DNA of 64,000 nt from Quillaja saponaria (lineage: Eukaryota > Streptophyta > Magnoliopsida > Fabales > Quillajaceae), in assembly GCA_029379385.1 (NCBI GenBank), contig CM055613.1:21160001-21224000 (forward strand). Reading direction: 5' to 3'. The notes under the pieces were generated by a model. The model saw only the letters and a program-made list of their open reading frames with translations. It did no database searches and had not been told where the DNA came from. This document shows, piece by piece, positions 23,341 through 35,164 of the stretch. Numbering within the stretch: the stretch's first letter is position 1; each line of letters opens with the position of its first letter. A program made the translations under genes and the position numbers.

Positions 23341-24298
23341 TTTGAAATAATTAAAACTCAATATGTGAATGATGTGGATTTTTCTTCCATATTTAGCTTA
23401 TGCAAAGGGGGCTATTTCAGCCATGGATGGATGTGAGTATGGACTTTGTACTTGGGCTGCCACGAACTCAAAGGCGGAGAGATTCAGTTATGGTGGTAGT
23501 GGACGATTTTCAAAGATGTCTCACTTCATTTTGTGCCACAAGACCGATGATGCATTCCATATAGCAGACTTATTTTTTAGAGAAGTAGTGAGATTGCATG
23601 GAATTCTGAAGAGTATTGTCTCTGATTGAGATACCAAATTTCTGAGCTATTTTTGGAAGATATTATGGAATAAGCTTGGAACATCTACTTTTTAGCACAT
23701 CTTGCCATCCTCAAACAGATGGGCAAACCGAAGTGGTAAACAACACACTCTCTACCTTGCTTAGAACCATTGTGCATGAAAATCTTAAAAATTGGGATGA
23801 TTGTTTAGCCTTTGTTGAGTTTGCATATAACTATAGTGTGCATAGCACTACCAAACACTCTCCATTTGAGGTGGTCTATGGTTTCAATCCTCTTACTCCA
23901 CTTGATTTGGCTGTAATTCCAATAACTAAAAGGGCATGTTTAGATGGAAAGAAAAAGGCTAAGATAATCAAGTCTTTGCATGTACATGTTAAGCAACAAA
24001 TTAAGTAGAAAATGCAGCTTATGAAAGAGCAGCCAGTAAAGGAAGAAGACAAACCCACTTTGCCGTAGGTGATCTAGTATGGATTCATCTTCGAAAAGAA
24101 AGATTTCCAAGCAAAAGAAAGTCCAAGCTCATGCGTAGAGCAGAAGGATCCATTCAAGGTGAATGACAATGCCTACAAAATTGAACTGCCTGGTGATTAT
24201 TTTGTTTCCTCAACTTTTAATGTTAAGGACTTATCTCCTTCTGAGGAAGATAGCAAAGAGCTGGATTTGATGGCAAATACTCACCAACCCGAGAAAAA
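23341..24298 (+). pseudogene. B1 integrase lacking its zinc-binding domain
   Basis: The core starts at about 23437 (SMDFVLGLP in one frame, [20 protein letters not shown] in another) and includes the [11 protein letters not shown] and PQTDGQTEVVN blocks (23575-23740) with an in-frame stop in between (SIVSD then TGA). The C-terminal part FAVGDLVWIHLRKERFP near 24060-24110 is visible. The piece before it ends KGGYFSHGW at 23435 and passes directly into the core. The roughly 300 bp that hold the HHCC finger in A2 (about 56120-56420) are absent. Confidence 0.82.
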
Positions 24299-25187
24299 TG
24301 ATGAACATCATAGTATTGATGAGGATGTCCAAAATCAAAAGGAGCCTTATTTGGGACCTCTTACTAGAGTAAGAGCCAAACAAATTCAAAACTAGTTTGC
24401 TATGGCCATTAGAGGGGAGTTCAACCCAATTTGAAGACTTGAAGCCCAAAATAGATGAGCATGAACCGAAGCCCAATTTGATCAACTTTATCTCTTATAT
24501 GGACATGGATGAGAATTAGTTCTAAGAATTCATACCAAGAAATTATGTGATGAATGACTTACCCTTGGAAAGATCTATAAGTCTAATTTCGAACACATTA
24601 AACGGGGTGCCATTTAGAGGTCTCTAGAGGAAGTTATGGCTATTTTGGTGAAGCCTGTTCCAGAACATAAATTAGGATGAATTTTTAAGAACTCTCCTAT
24701 TTCCTATTATCTTTTGTTTTGTTTTATGCTTTTCATTAATACTTATGAGTTGGAATATGTTGTATAGTCAAAAGTAAGCCTTTATTAATATTGGAATTGA
24801 GTCACTTATACTTGGAGGGTTCTTCCAAGATAGTCAAAGTATTTAATTTAGATTTGTGTTTACCAATGCTTGGAGGGTTGTTCCAAGACTTATAAAACTC
24901 GTTGTATGCAGTCATGCTAAAAAGTTTTTGCTGAAATATTATTGCAATTTTCTTATTTCTTATCTAAACAAGTTCTTGTTTAGTGGCAAAATTAAACCTG
25001 ATTCTTATCACACTTCATTCTTCTTTCTAAGAGCGTGGCAAATTAACCTTGTAGTTTTTGATTGTGGCGGAGGATCCCTTATCGTTCAAGGCTGCAAGTG
25101 TTCTTTTTCTTTTCTTTTAATCTCTCAAAATTCATATTCAACTATCCCTTTACAATTTCCAGTAATCTATTTTACTTGGGCACATCA
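24299..25187 (+). repeat. B1 3' LTR
   Basis: Starts TGATGAACATCATAG after the purine tract gagaaaaa (24291-24298) and ends GGGCACATCA. The first part encodes the polyprotein end (YLGPLTRVRAKQIQN at about 24349-24393), as in family A. It differs from the left LTR by many point changes. Confidence 0.78.
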
Positions 25188-25672
25188 CGAGCTGACCAAT
25201 GGTATATACCAAGATATCCAATGAGAGTTTTCAAGTAGACTCTTGAGTTTAGACTGGTGATGAGTCGTCGATGTTCTCCAAATCAAAACCTAACTATATT
25301 TGTAGTATAGTAGTAAGTATCGATCTCATAGAGAGACAATATAAAGTTAATCAAATTCAACCCAAGCAAGTAGTTCTTATTTAATTAATTTGAACCAAAG
25401 TAAAAGAGCATAACAAGTTCAAGTGTAAATCCCAAGCCAACTACTATATGAGCAATACAAGTAAATTAATCTAATGCAGGAAAATATCAAACAAAACAGA
25501 TGTATAACAATGAATGGAGTTGTAAAACAAATTACAATGATAATATGCTATAAATATTCTAGTGTATTCTAAGAAAACTAAGGATTTGTAAGATTCAACT
25601 GCAAAGAAGCTTTCACCAAGATTCATGAGCTATTAATCATTGAAAACAAATACTAATTTGAATATACGCATA

Positions 25673-26260
25673 TGACCTTCAAGAATATATGTTCCCCCAT
25701 TTCAAAAGCTAGAGGCCTCCTCCTTTTGTCAGTATAACTCTTCTGCCTACTTTGAGCAGTCCTCAACCTCTTCTCGATCTTTTCTATTGCCTCAGTAGTC
25801 TCTTGAATAAGATCAAGCCCTAGCAATCTGTTTTCCCCAACCTCTTTACAGTAAATAGGAGATCTACAGGAGCCATTCCTATACTCTAATGGTCAGAATT
25901 ATTGTAGTTAAACTCAGCTCAGTAAGTAGGTATCCCAATTCCCCTTGAACTCCAAAGTACAAACTCTAAGCATATCTTCAAGAGTCTAGATGATAATTTC
26001 AGATTGATCATCAGACTATGGATGGTAAGCAGTACTAAAATTCAATATGGTTCCTAAAGCTCTTTGTAAAGACTGCTAAAGTTTAGAAGTAACCCTAGGC
26101 TCTCTATCAGACATTATGCTTTTAGGGATTCTATGAAGTCTCACAATATCTTTGATGTATCTACTATGTACTAACTACTTGTATAATAAGTAAGAAGGAA
26201 AGTAAGAATTATAGAAACTTGTGAAATATCTAATGAATGTAAAACGAAGGAGGCTATCAA
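25673..26260 (-). pseudogene. Tekay-like integrase fragment inside the OTA LTR
   Basis: Read on the minus strand, in broken frames: DIVRLHRIPKSIMSDREPRV near 26145-26090, then a LNFSTAYHP block with the family's DGQSE region degraded, a CTLEFKGNWDTYL block, and TAQSRQKSYTDKRRRPLAFE near 25765-25710. These are blocks of the catalytic core and C-terminal part of Tekay/Del-lineage integrase, distinct from the A/B type. O1 LTR sequence lies on both sides. It is a captured fragment with no LTR of its own. Confidence 0.75.
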
Positions 26261-26873
26261 GGATTAGCAGACTGATACTAAGAGCTTGAGCAAGGTAAAT
26301 TAATTAGTCGTAGGATTACCATATATTTAGGTCAAGCTGAATAACTGAACACTAATCACATAATAACCGCTACTTTTACTACTCATGTTAATTAATCATG
26401 CAAAGACATTAATCAACTAATTAGCATCAAATTATATGTATCAAACTATCATGCGTACATCATAACAAACTAAAACACATAATCATTAAGTAATTAACCA
26501 AGAAACATTAAGCCATGCATGTGTGTATAACATCAAATTTCCTCTTAAAAACATATTCTCATAATAGCTTCATAAGTCAAGGTTACATACCTCTTGCAAT
26601 TGAACAGAAACTTAAGCTAGCATCATCATTACTTGAAAAGAAAATATTTTGTTCATTGTATGAAATTTAGAGAGCAAAGAAGAAGAAAAGTGCATGTAAA
26701 AGGGACTCCTAAATTAGACCTAAAGCTCCCAATTTAAAAAGTATAGAGGTAGCAAGGACTCTTAAACAAGAAGGAAAATTTTTTCCTACTTAATAGCTAA
26801 TTCCTTATTAGACCAGAATTGCACTTCCTATTGTATTTAAAATTTGAATATTCTGATATGATCTTCTTTCAAT

Positions 26874-27000
26874 CCTAATCCCAATAGGATTCCTTGTCAA
26901 AGTTGGATTCCTCTTGTGAGTTGGATCTACATCTTGTTTCAATCCTAATCACAACAGGATTCCTTGCCAAAGTTGGATTCCTCATGTAGAGATCCTTATG
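26874..27000. repeat. Imperfect tandem duplication in the OTA LTR
   Basis: The phrase tcaatcctaatcccaatagg...caaagttggattcctc at about 26876 recurs at about 26939 (period near 63). The other O1-family LTRs have one copy (for example near 9864). Confidence 0.75.
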
Positions 27001-27242
27001 GCACTAGGATTCCTAGTCCAATTACAATTTGCGCTTCATCAACTCATGGACTGACTCAATGTACCCATTCTAGTCCTTATCTCCATTATATGTTCAAATG
27101 CTCCATTTAGCTTCATTTTACTTTTTATGTCTCCAAATCTGTTAAACACAAAACAAGATAAGTAAACTAAGGTAAGACAAAAAAATATGCATAAAAGACT
27201 AAGAATAGGGTACTTAAAAGATAGAACAATATGAGTGTATCA

Positions 27243-27561
27243 CTTAAGCAAACCACATGAAACTCATTTAAGTGTTTGTGAGGATCTTCCTCTACAAGAC
27301 CACAAAAAGTTGACAAAAGATGGTTTAGACCAGATTTCAATTCAAAAGCAACATCTAAAGTAGGATATTTAATGCAAGGCTACTTTTGGTTTAGATTAGG
27401 AGCCACCAACTCCTTTGAGTTCGTTTTGCTTTGTTAGCCATGCTTTCAGATTCTGATGAACTAGATGAGTAGGTTGATGGTGCTAAGGATGATGAGACCG
27501 CTCCAGCTTTAATGGATTTTCTTATTTGTTGGAGTCTAAAAGTAGAATCTTCGCTGCTCAT
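27243..27561 (-). pseudogene. O2 gag N-terminus (OTA type)
   Basis: On the minus strand a start codon at 27561 begins MSSEDSTFRLQQIRKSIKAG, followed by a serine-rich stretch. The end near 27243-27340 resembles the OTA gag block that precedes the FHLVC segment in O1 (HKHLNEFH-like). It stops where the OTA solo LTR begins (27242). No further O2 coding sequence is found in the window. Confidence 0.6.
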
Positions 27562-27633
27562 ACAAACCAGTAAAATATAAGAAGAGACAAAAAAATAACT
27601 TATATTAAGTCAACAAATCAATTAAAAGTTTAC

Positions 27634-27651
27634 TCCTTGGCAACGGGGCTA
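27634..27651 (-). other. O2 primer-binding site (tRNA-Asp-like)
   Basis: The minus strand reads tagccccgttgccaagga, close to the OTA consensus TGGCGCCGTTGCCGGGGA. It lies six bases from the LTR end. Confidence 0.75.
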
Positions 27652-27656
27652 AAATT

Positions 27657-28165
27657 TGATGTGTGTCAAAAGCACCAATTAAAATTCTCTTCCTTAACCT
27701 AGCTTTGTAGACAGGGTGAATAGAGGTCAATCTCACAAAGAGTTGAGGTTAATCAGTTTGTCCTAAATAAATATTCTAATAACAATAAAATAAAAAGGGG
27801 TTTTATTTCTTGAATTTCGAAAGTAGCTTTTCATAAATCAAATAGGAAAACAATTAATAGAGAAAGCTTCAAACAAAAAGAGAGTTATCCACATATTTGA
27901 CATTGATCAAAGATCACAATTATTCAATTAAATATATAGCCTAGAATATCAACAAGCTCTGATATTCTAAATCTTTCCTTAGTTCATTGTTAACCAAAAC
28001 AAGCTCTTCAATGAATCTCTTTCCATTAAACAACCTTAAATAAGCTCCTAAGATTTAATTTAACAACAATTTTGAGAATTAGAAAGATAGCTTAAGCTAA
28101 GCAACAAAAACATACACTCGATTCATTTAACTTAGTCCATGTTCTTCATGGCAATTGCCAGCTAC
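27657..28165 (-). repeat. O2 5' LTR, right part (in LTR sense), interrupted
   Basis: Begins TGATGTGTGTCAAAAG on the plus strand and is homologous in inverted orientation to 29020-29525. It continues at 29526 after the opposite-facing solo LTR. Confidence 0.78.
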
Positions 28166-28170
28166 TATTT

Positions 28171-29525
28171 TGATAGGTGTTTAATATGTCTTAATGTCAT
28201 TGAGTCCTATTGGTTGTTTTGTGTATGATTTTGCGCTAATGAACTTATAAATGTTTATTTTATGATTTTAGGTGTTTTATTGAAGTGAATGAACATTTGT
28301 TAGATAAATGGGTCACATTTAGCACAAAATGAGTACAAGAGGAAGTCAAAAGAGCACTAAATGAAGATGGGCTAGATTGGTGCATGGTCCGGGACTTGTG
28401 AGTCATGAAAGACCTTTAATATTCTGCAAGAATTAATCTTTAACCACTCCATAGAATCCAAACACTTTAGGAATTAATGGATATATATATATTTAAGGAT
28501 ATATACATTAATGGATAAACTTCCTAATCAGATTTGTAGGAGGAATACAAGTTGATCTTGTATTTGGATGTACTTTGAAGACAAATTAGGAATTCTAATT
28601 CAAGATGAGTCCCAGCTAACCAAAGATTTCAATCCAAGAAGGACTTCAAGTTAGATTAGAATTGCAGAATTCTTTTCTCTTCTAATTAGCCTATAAATAC
28701 AACTAGCTTAGGAGTTTTCTGATATCAATTATTCAAGACTTAAAAATGTTCTTTTAGAATTTCTTTATTGTTTTCACTTTTGTTGTGAGTTACTGAATTC
28801 CATTTTACCGATAAAAAGGAGGATTGAAGATTTGTGATTGTGTTAAGATCCGATTTGTTCTTCATTTTAGTTTAATTATTCAATTCAGATATCTTTTGTT
28901 TTTCTATTATATTTGTCATGGTTGTATGTTCTATTGATTTAGGTGCACAACTAATTGATTAGACTATATTACCCATTGGTAATTTAGGAGAATCAAGTCC
29001 ATAATTGCTTGATGATTCAAACATATGTAGAGAATAGTAGTTTATAATGGCTATAATGAAAATGGACTAAGTTAAATAAGCTGAACTTTTGTGTTTATTG
29101 CTTAGCTTCGGCTATCTTTCCAATTCTTAAAGTTGTTAAATTAAATCTTAAGAGCTTATTTAAGGTTGTTTAATAGCAAGAGAATTGAAGAGATTGTTTT
29201 GATTAATGACGAACTAAGGATCAGAATATAGCATGTTGATATTCTAGGCTGAGTATTTGAATGTATAATTGAATAATTGTGATCAATGATCAACGTCAAA
29301 TCCCCACGGTGAATATCTCTCTTCTTGTCAATAGTTTTCTCTATTAATTGTTTGCATATCTGATTTTACTTTCAAAATGTAAACCCTTTTTATTTTATTG
29401 TCATAAGAATTTATATTTTGCACAAATTGGTTAAATTCAACTCTTCGTGTGATTGACCTCTATTTACCATAACTACAAATCTAGGTTAAAGTCAAGAATT
29501 TAATTGGTGTTTTAAACATGCATCA
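28171..29525 (+). repeat. Solo LTR of the O2 family, inserted in the O2 LTR in opposite orientation
   Basis: A 1355-bp unit beginning TGATAGGTGTTTAATATG and ending AACATGCATCA, without primer site or polypurine tract. A TATA-like cctataaatac occurs near 28690. It is flanked by TATTT (28166-28170) and TATTC (29526-29530), a probable 5-bp target duplication with one change. The O2 LTR resumes on both sides. A full element that later lost its interior by LTR-LTR recombination is the simplest explanation. Confidence 0.82.
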
Positions 29526-30064
29526 TATTCGCTACCTATGTTAGAAGCATCAAGCATTTACCTAATTGACCTAAACTAGAAACAGGTAATATAGTTTAAT
29601 CAATTAGTTGTGCACCTAATCAATAAAACATACAACCATGACAATTATAATATAAGAACATAAGACATTTGAACTGAATCATGAAATTAAAATGAAGAGC
29701 AAATCAGATCTTACAACATAATCCCACGGTTTCAATCCTTTTATTGAAAAAGAGAATTTAGCAACTCATAATAAAAGCAAAAACCATAAAGAAGTTTTAA
29801 AAACGTTTAAACTCATAATAAAAGCAAAAACCATAAAGAAGTTTTAAAAACGTTTAAACTCATAATAAAAGCAAAAACCATAAAGAAGTTTTAAAAACGT
29901 TTATTGAGTATTGAAAAATTGGTGATCTAAAACTCTCCTAAGCTAAGAGTATTTATAAACTAACTGAGATCTTTTCAAATTAGAATTCCTAATCTATCTT
30001 GAAAATATGTCCAAATACAAGATCATCTTGTTTTTCTCATACAAATCTTATTAGGAAGTTTATC
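29526..30064 (-). repeat. O2 LTR, remaining part, cut by LINE L1
   Basis: Continues the LTR from 28165 and is homologous in inverse orientation to about 28510-29020. It ends at ttaggaagtttatc, where the poly-T of LINE L1 begins. About the first 330 bp of the LTR (in LTR sense) are missing. Confidence 0.75.
29763..29903. repeat. Three tandem copies of a 47-bp unit
   Basis: The unit starts aactcataataaaagcaaaa and recurs at 29763, 29810 and 29857 without visible differences. It lies in the O2 LTR; the inverted solo LTR has a single diverged equivalent. Confidence 0.92.
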
Positions 30065-31316
30065 TTCTTCTTTTTTCTTTTTTCTTTTTTTTAACCTAAG
30101 CTTAGCTAACCTGGGTCAGTTCTTAAAATTTTATTAATGAAAACAAAATACAAAAACTTGGCATGAGTCTAGTCATAACCAATGAAAAAACGGAAATCTT
30201 GAAAACTAAAAACTTGGGATACTATCTCATTACAATGAGAAATGGTAACATGAAGAGCTTGCATCAAATGAAGCAAATCCTTAAATTTACTATGAAGTTT
30301 CCACAAAGGATTTTTAGAAGATAACACATAAAACACAAGTGTAAGAGAGTCAGAGTTAATAATAATATTAGAAATACCTGCAGCCTCACACAAGTTCAAA
30401 CCCTCTAATAGAGCTTCAAATTCAGCCTTCATATTAGATTGGAAACCCAGATAAGAAGTATAAGCAAAAATTAAATTACCATCATCATCACGAAGGACAC
30501 CTCTAGTAGCTGCCTCCCCTGGGTTACCTCGAGCACAACCATCACAATTCAGCTTAAAATGAGATGGCCTGCCAATGTAAAATCCTCACCTTGTTCAAGT
30601 ATAGAGACTTAGGTAGGCAAATTGGAAGAAAATGAAGTTGATACTTATCCTTCCACTTCACCTTAAGTTTACCCTTAATAGAATTAACAATTATCTGAAG
30701 CATCTGCATAACTTGAAAATAACACAAGAAGAAGACATAGGAATATTATCATATTCTTTAGCATTCCTAGCCTTCCAAATTTCCCATATCACAAAACAAG
30801 GAGTAATAGCTCTAATAATACCTGTAAAAGATGGAATACTTGGAGTCCACCAGGCAAAAAATAAAGTATGTATAGTGTCAAGAGCAGGGGTAAAATCAAA
30901 ACAATAACCAAATACAACCAAACCTCCTTTGCAAGCTTAATACAACAATGACAACAAGACACAAGATCTGAGGTGTGTTAAATCCTCCATTGCAAGCTTA
31001 ATACAACAATGACAACGGGACACAAAAGAGATCTGAAACCTCCACAGAAAACTATCCAAGGCCAAAAAACCAAATCAAAGCTTCCAAACAAAGATAGAAA
31101 TATTACTGGGCAGAATTGGATGCTAAACAAGCCCAAAGAATGGATGCAAAGTACCATGATTTAGGACAAGATTCCAAGCAGAAGAAGTTGTAAAACATCC
31201 CAGTCTTCTCTATAGTCCAAACCAAGGTATCCACCTCTTCATGTGGAAACTACACATTAGACAATAATGGTGTAACCAAAGCCAAAATAATGACCTTGTC
31301 TTCTGCTGATAAAGTA
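30065..31316 (-). pseudogene. L1 LINE 3' part: RNase H, 3' UTR and poly-A
   Basis: The minus strand shows the end of ORF2 and the 3' tail of a plant LINE. The RNase H begins KLNCDGCARGNPGEAATRG (about 30556-30500). The piece 30432-30169 starts MKAEFEALLEGLNLCEAAGI. The poly-A tail appears as T-rich sequence at 30065-30092. Upstream (31316-30600) is the zinc-binding and linker part in broken frames, with DKVIILALVTPLLSNV near 31290. The rest of L1 is found at 35903-36046, 36819-39709 and probably 46562-47006. Confidence 0.8.
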
Positions 31317-31525
31317 ACAATGTTTGGAAGATTCTAATTCATATAAGGGCGAGGGACCTCTTGAACAAGAAGGTGATTTGGGCCTCGATCGCACCAATTA
31401 TAAAATCAAAAATTCAGGGATGGGTGACTACGAATTTGAGTGATAAAAGAAAAGAAAGAACAAATACAGCCTTGAATGATACGGAATCCTCTGCCACAAT
31501 CAATACTACAAGGTTGATTTGCCAC
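31317..31525 (-). repeat. B2 LTR, left part (B family)
   Basis: Homologous to the 3' part of the B1 LTRs in inverse orientation, for example gccacaatcaatactacaag at 31492-31511 (B1 near 20160-20180). It stops at gatttgccac, and the missing next word ctcttagaaag is found at 35252, on the other side of T3. The outer end (near 31317) is degenerate. Confidence 0.72.
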
Positions 31526-33836
31526 TGTAACACCCCTAAAAACTTAACCTAGTTTAATTAGACTAAATAGGTATTAATTTCAGTTAAGCATATAATTAGT
31601 CTAATTTATGCATTCGGTAGGAATTTTCATGCATTCATTCTATGCATTTAATTTAGGAAATTTTTCCTAAATTTCCTAATATGGAAATAGTGACATCACC
31701 ATGACATCATCATTCTAGTTATGGAAAATATGTTACAATGGAACTACTTAGTTAAGGAGTAGTTAGAATGAAACAAGAAAAGAACTAAACTAGGAAGAAT
31801 TAGCCAACCAAAACGTGGGGAAGAAGTAAGGAGGGTGTGAATGCATTAATTAAATTTACTTAGGTGTAAAGTTTCATTAAATGCAAGGGGTGAGGTGTAA
31901 AACCATGTGGTAATAGGTGTAAAGTTTCATTAAATGCAAGAGGTGAGGTGTAAAGACATGTGACAATAGGTGGCATGCGAAGCGTTAGCAAACTAGGAGA
32001 AAACTAGAAGAAGAAAGACATGTGTAAAGGAAGGTAGCAACTTGGAAGAATATTAGTGGAGAATAAAAGGTAGGAATGATTAACACCAATTAATGAAGAA
32101 GCTAAAGGACTTGAAGTCGGTTACGTATCCTTAAAACACATACACACGCACTTCTTTATGACCGTAAACCTACACCCAAAAGAAGAAACAAACCTTAAAC
32201 ATAGACACACACCAAAAGAAGCAAACCGTAACATCTTTGGAAGAAAGAACAAAACCGTAGACTAAAAGAAAGAAAAGGGAAAAACATAGATCCAAGAAAG
32301 AAAAGGAAAAACGTAAACTAGAGGAGGAGAAAACCAAATCATAGGAAGGAGAAAAGAAAAGGAAAACCGAAACAAGAAAAAAGAAGAGGTGTAGGACAGA
32401 AAGAGAGAAAAGTAAAAGACAAAGGGTATTAGGTAAGTGTTCATACATATCCTTATCTATCTCATCTTGTTTCATTGATTCTTCCATATTCCTATGATTT
32501 TCTCATGAACCTTCATGGATATGAAATGAATGTGAAATGAAAATGATTCCCTTTGTGGAAAGTTTAAAGGAAAGGACTAATAATTCTAATAACTTGTTTT
32601 GAGTTCTTGTTGGCTGAAGTTCACCAAGTATCCCAAAAGAAGGATACTCGAGCCATAATAAGGATCATATTATTGAGAAGTGGTGCTATGTATACGAGAG
32701 GTTAGTATCCATGGTACATCGAAGTCCTTCTAAGGCAGCCTCGAGTTTGCATGAATGGTCAAGAATAGTTATTAAGGAGTGGATAACAAAAATAAAATAT
32801 TAAAGTTTGCATTTGCATATTCCTAGATTTTAAAACTGCTATCAAGATATTCCCCTTTGCTATGTATAAATGGTTGTTGAGGTTCAACTCACTTTTATTT
32901 CATCTTGATGTGCAGGATAACTAGTTTCTAAGGAGGTGTTTATTGTGTAGACTTTTCCTGTGTTTGTTAGTTCCTTGGAGGATGGTACTGTATATGTTAC
33001 CAAGGGATAGCAAATAGTGGACTGGTGGTCTGAAGAGGGAAATGAGAATAGCCCTCTTATAGCCTTATGTGTAGTTCCACTTACCACTTAAGTGGAATAA
33101 TGGCCGAGTATTTTGTGTTATGGTCAATGGGTCCTAAGCGAAACAAAGAAAATCTAGTAATGACCATAATTATAAGTATATAGATAGTTTGGACTTAACT
33201 TGATAGTTTAAGGGGATCTTGTAAAGTAGTTGTAATGGTTCCTTTTTGGTTCAAACTTAGTGTGATGTCTATGTAATATGTCTTGTAAATTAATAAAATG
33301 GAAGACTATGTCTCTTTGGGAATCTTTCTTTGTCCACTTAGTAAAACCGGCCAAGTAGAATTTCCTAGGAAAAACAAGTATCTAATTCGGCTAGGTAATG
33401 TCTAGGTAAGGTGAAAGTCCAATTCGGTTTAAGGTAAATAAAGAAGATGACTATTAACATAGGAAAAATGAAACAAATGGTAGAACCAAAGATAGGAATA
33501 ATTGGCTAAAGGGTCTAGCACTAACCGGTCATAAAAGTCTAAATTTGGATAAAGGAATTAATACTAATTAAATGGGTAAATTGAATCTCATGAATTCGGC
33601 CAAGAAAGATGTAAGGAACTTGGTAAATCTCTTAATGAATTCGGCCATGAAGGAATAAAAAGGAAATAGAAAAAAGAAAAAAATTTAGGTGAAGAACCAT
33701 TCTAGGGCGGTTTAAGAATTAAAGGTAAGAAAGGAAGCCTTTAGTCTCTTGGATAATTATAGAATAATTACCAATCAATTTAAGCATTAAGATATTAATT
33801 AGCTTAAGTATAGGATTAGGAAATTAGGGTGTTACA
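31526..33836 (+). repeat. T3 5' LTR
   Basis: Begins TGTAACACCCCTAAAAAC and ends TTAGGGTGTTACA; the ends form an inverted repeat. A 53-bp tandem duplication lies at 31861-31966. A run of A-rich, AGG-rich sequence occupies 32230-32420. The frames within it (for example 32170-32487 on the minus strand) are low-complexity and not credible genes. Confidence 0.8.
31861..31966. repeat. 53-bp tandem duplication in the T3 LTR
   Basis: taggtgtaaagtttcattaa at 31861 recurs at 31914; the two copies differ at several positions. A partial third start (taggtgg) follows at 31967. Confidence 0.88.
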
Positions 33837-33839
33837 ATC

Positions 33840-33853
33840 ATGGTATCAAAGCA
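33840..33853 (+). other. T3 primer-binding site (tRNA-Met type)
   Basis: atggtatcaaagca lies four bases after the LTR end; one base differs from TGGTATCAGAGC. Confidence 0.75.
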
Positions 33854-34378
33854 ACGGTTAGGGCAAAAGGTGGGATGAGAAGTCTAGGACTACTTGCCTA
33901 TCATATAAATCGCCTTCTCCCAAGGTTTGGTTGTATTCTTTGTTTGATAATATGCCTATTGTTTGCCTATTACATGAAGTATTGTTTACAAAATTGTTTT
34001 ATGTGCTTTTGCACATATATGCCATACGATGAAAAAGAGAAGTGTTCAATGAAAAAGAACAGGACATGCTTTAATGGCATGTAAAGAGGAAATGACATAC
34101 TAAACAGCATGTGAAAAGGAAAGAAAATGTTAAATGTTGCATGAAGGAAATGTTGAATATTTCATGAAGGAAATGTGAAATGTTGCATGCATATTAGAAA
34201 AAAAGGAATATGACATGCATGCATAGTAGAAAGAAAGGAGCATGACATACATATTAGAAAGAAAGAAACATAGCATATATGTATAGTAGAAAAGGAAAAG
34301 ATCATAACATGCTAGAATGTTAGGAAAATCTCATTCTAGGAATAAAACTAAGAGGTGTAATTGTGTGTGCATTCTAGG
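33854..34378 (+). other. T3 leader with short repeated words
   Basis: Non-coding leader before gag. The interval 34030-34320 repeats words such as catgaaggaaatg and agaaagaaaggag many times, a purine-rich degenerate repeat. A 69-codon frame at 33875-34084 has no recognisable domain. Confidence 0.6.
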
Positions 34379-35163
34379 ATGGCTCCAGAGAAAAGATCCC
34401 AAAACGAGCTCCTGGAAGGCATTATCAATACACTGGAAGATGTATTGGGAGTGATGAGAGAACAAGTAGATACCCAAAATGCGACCGTAGAAGCTGCAAT
34501 GGCAGCAACCAATGTTGCTGCTAATGCGGCGGCACGAATGAATAGTGTAGAAGAGGACATTTGAGCCTCGAATGCAAGGACCTAGGCTGAGGGAAGTAGA
34601 GGCGTTAATGGACTATTTTAGGAAAGCCAACCCACCTAGTTTTTCAGGGAGTTGTGACTATACCATAGTTGAGAGGTGGATGCATCAATTAGAAAAGATT
34701 TTTAGGGTCATGGGATGTGAGGAGAACGATAAGTTAGTACTAGCAGTATATATGTTAGAGGGTGAAGCTGAGTATTGGTGGCAGAGTATGGAGAGGTTGC
34801 TTATGGCTAGAGGGGTTGAAGTGAACTGGAGGAGTTTTAGGGAGGCTTTCTATTGGAAATACTTTCCTGATAGTATTAAGTAGGATCTCGAAGTTGAGTT
34901 TAATCAACTCAAACAGGGAAGTATGAGTGTAGCGGAGTATAAGCATCAGTTTGAAGAACTATCTAAGTTCTCTACCTACCTTCAAACCCATTACGAAGAT
35001 AGCCACCTTAGAAATAGAGAACTTTGGCCAATTGGTAGGAAAAAGTAAGATTGCAGAGAGAGTATGTAGGGAGGAGGAAGCCGAAAGGAAAAGGAAGTTT
35101 GAAGCTTCCAAAATAGTTAGAGAGATGGAGAGGAATGAAAGTAACAAAAGTATTACCAATTAA
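34379..35163 (+). pseudogene. T3 gag (truncated)
   Basis: Starts MAPEKRSQNELLEGIINTLE, with an alanine-rich helix. After a stop at about 34562 it continues from 34572 with the gag core: FRKANPPSFSGSCDYTIVER, a YWWQSMERLL block, and WRSFREAFYWKYFPDSIK. A further stop follows at 34881, then SVAEYKHQFEELSKF. This is the Tekay-type retrotransposon gag order. The zinc knuckle and everything after it are absent, because the frame enters an LTR remnant near 35165. Confidence 0.82.
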
Positions 35164-35164
35164 A

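Larger units (their letters stand above)
19514..25187 (+). mobile_element. B1, chromovirus related to family A
   Basis: A plus-strand element with a 5'-truncated left LTR, tRNA-Met primer site, gag, protease, RT, RNase H, integrase, and a right LTR. Protein blocks and LTR termini (TGATGA...CACATCA) are shared with family A, but the LTR sequences differ, so I treat it as a sister family. The left LTR lacks about the first 115 bp and starts exactly where the A1 LTR ends, which suggests that A1 inserted into it. Many stops and frameshifts, plus a deletion in integrase, make it inactive. Confidence 0.87.
25258..27242 (-). repeat. Solo OTA LTR of the O1 family with a foreign insert
   Basis: Starts TGATGAGTCGTCGATG and ends GAGTGTATCA on the plus strand, like the O1 LTRs, but is longer (1985 bp). 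The extra length is mainly the integrase fragment at about 25673-26260 and a 60-bp-scale duplication near 26875-26990. No internal O1-family sequence adjoins it on either side. I see no convincing 5-bp duplication (left actgg, right cttaa). Confidence 0.8.

Noticed and set aside
32170..32487. Long minus-strand frames rich in Phe and Ser
   Set aside because: Complement of an A/G-rich low-complexity stretch in the T3 LTR.
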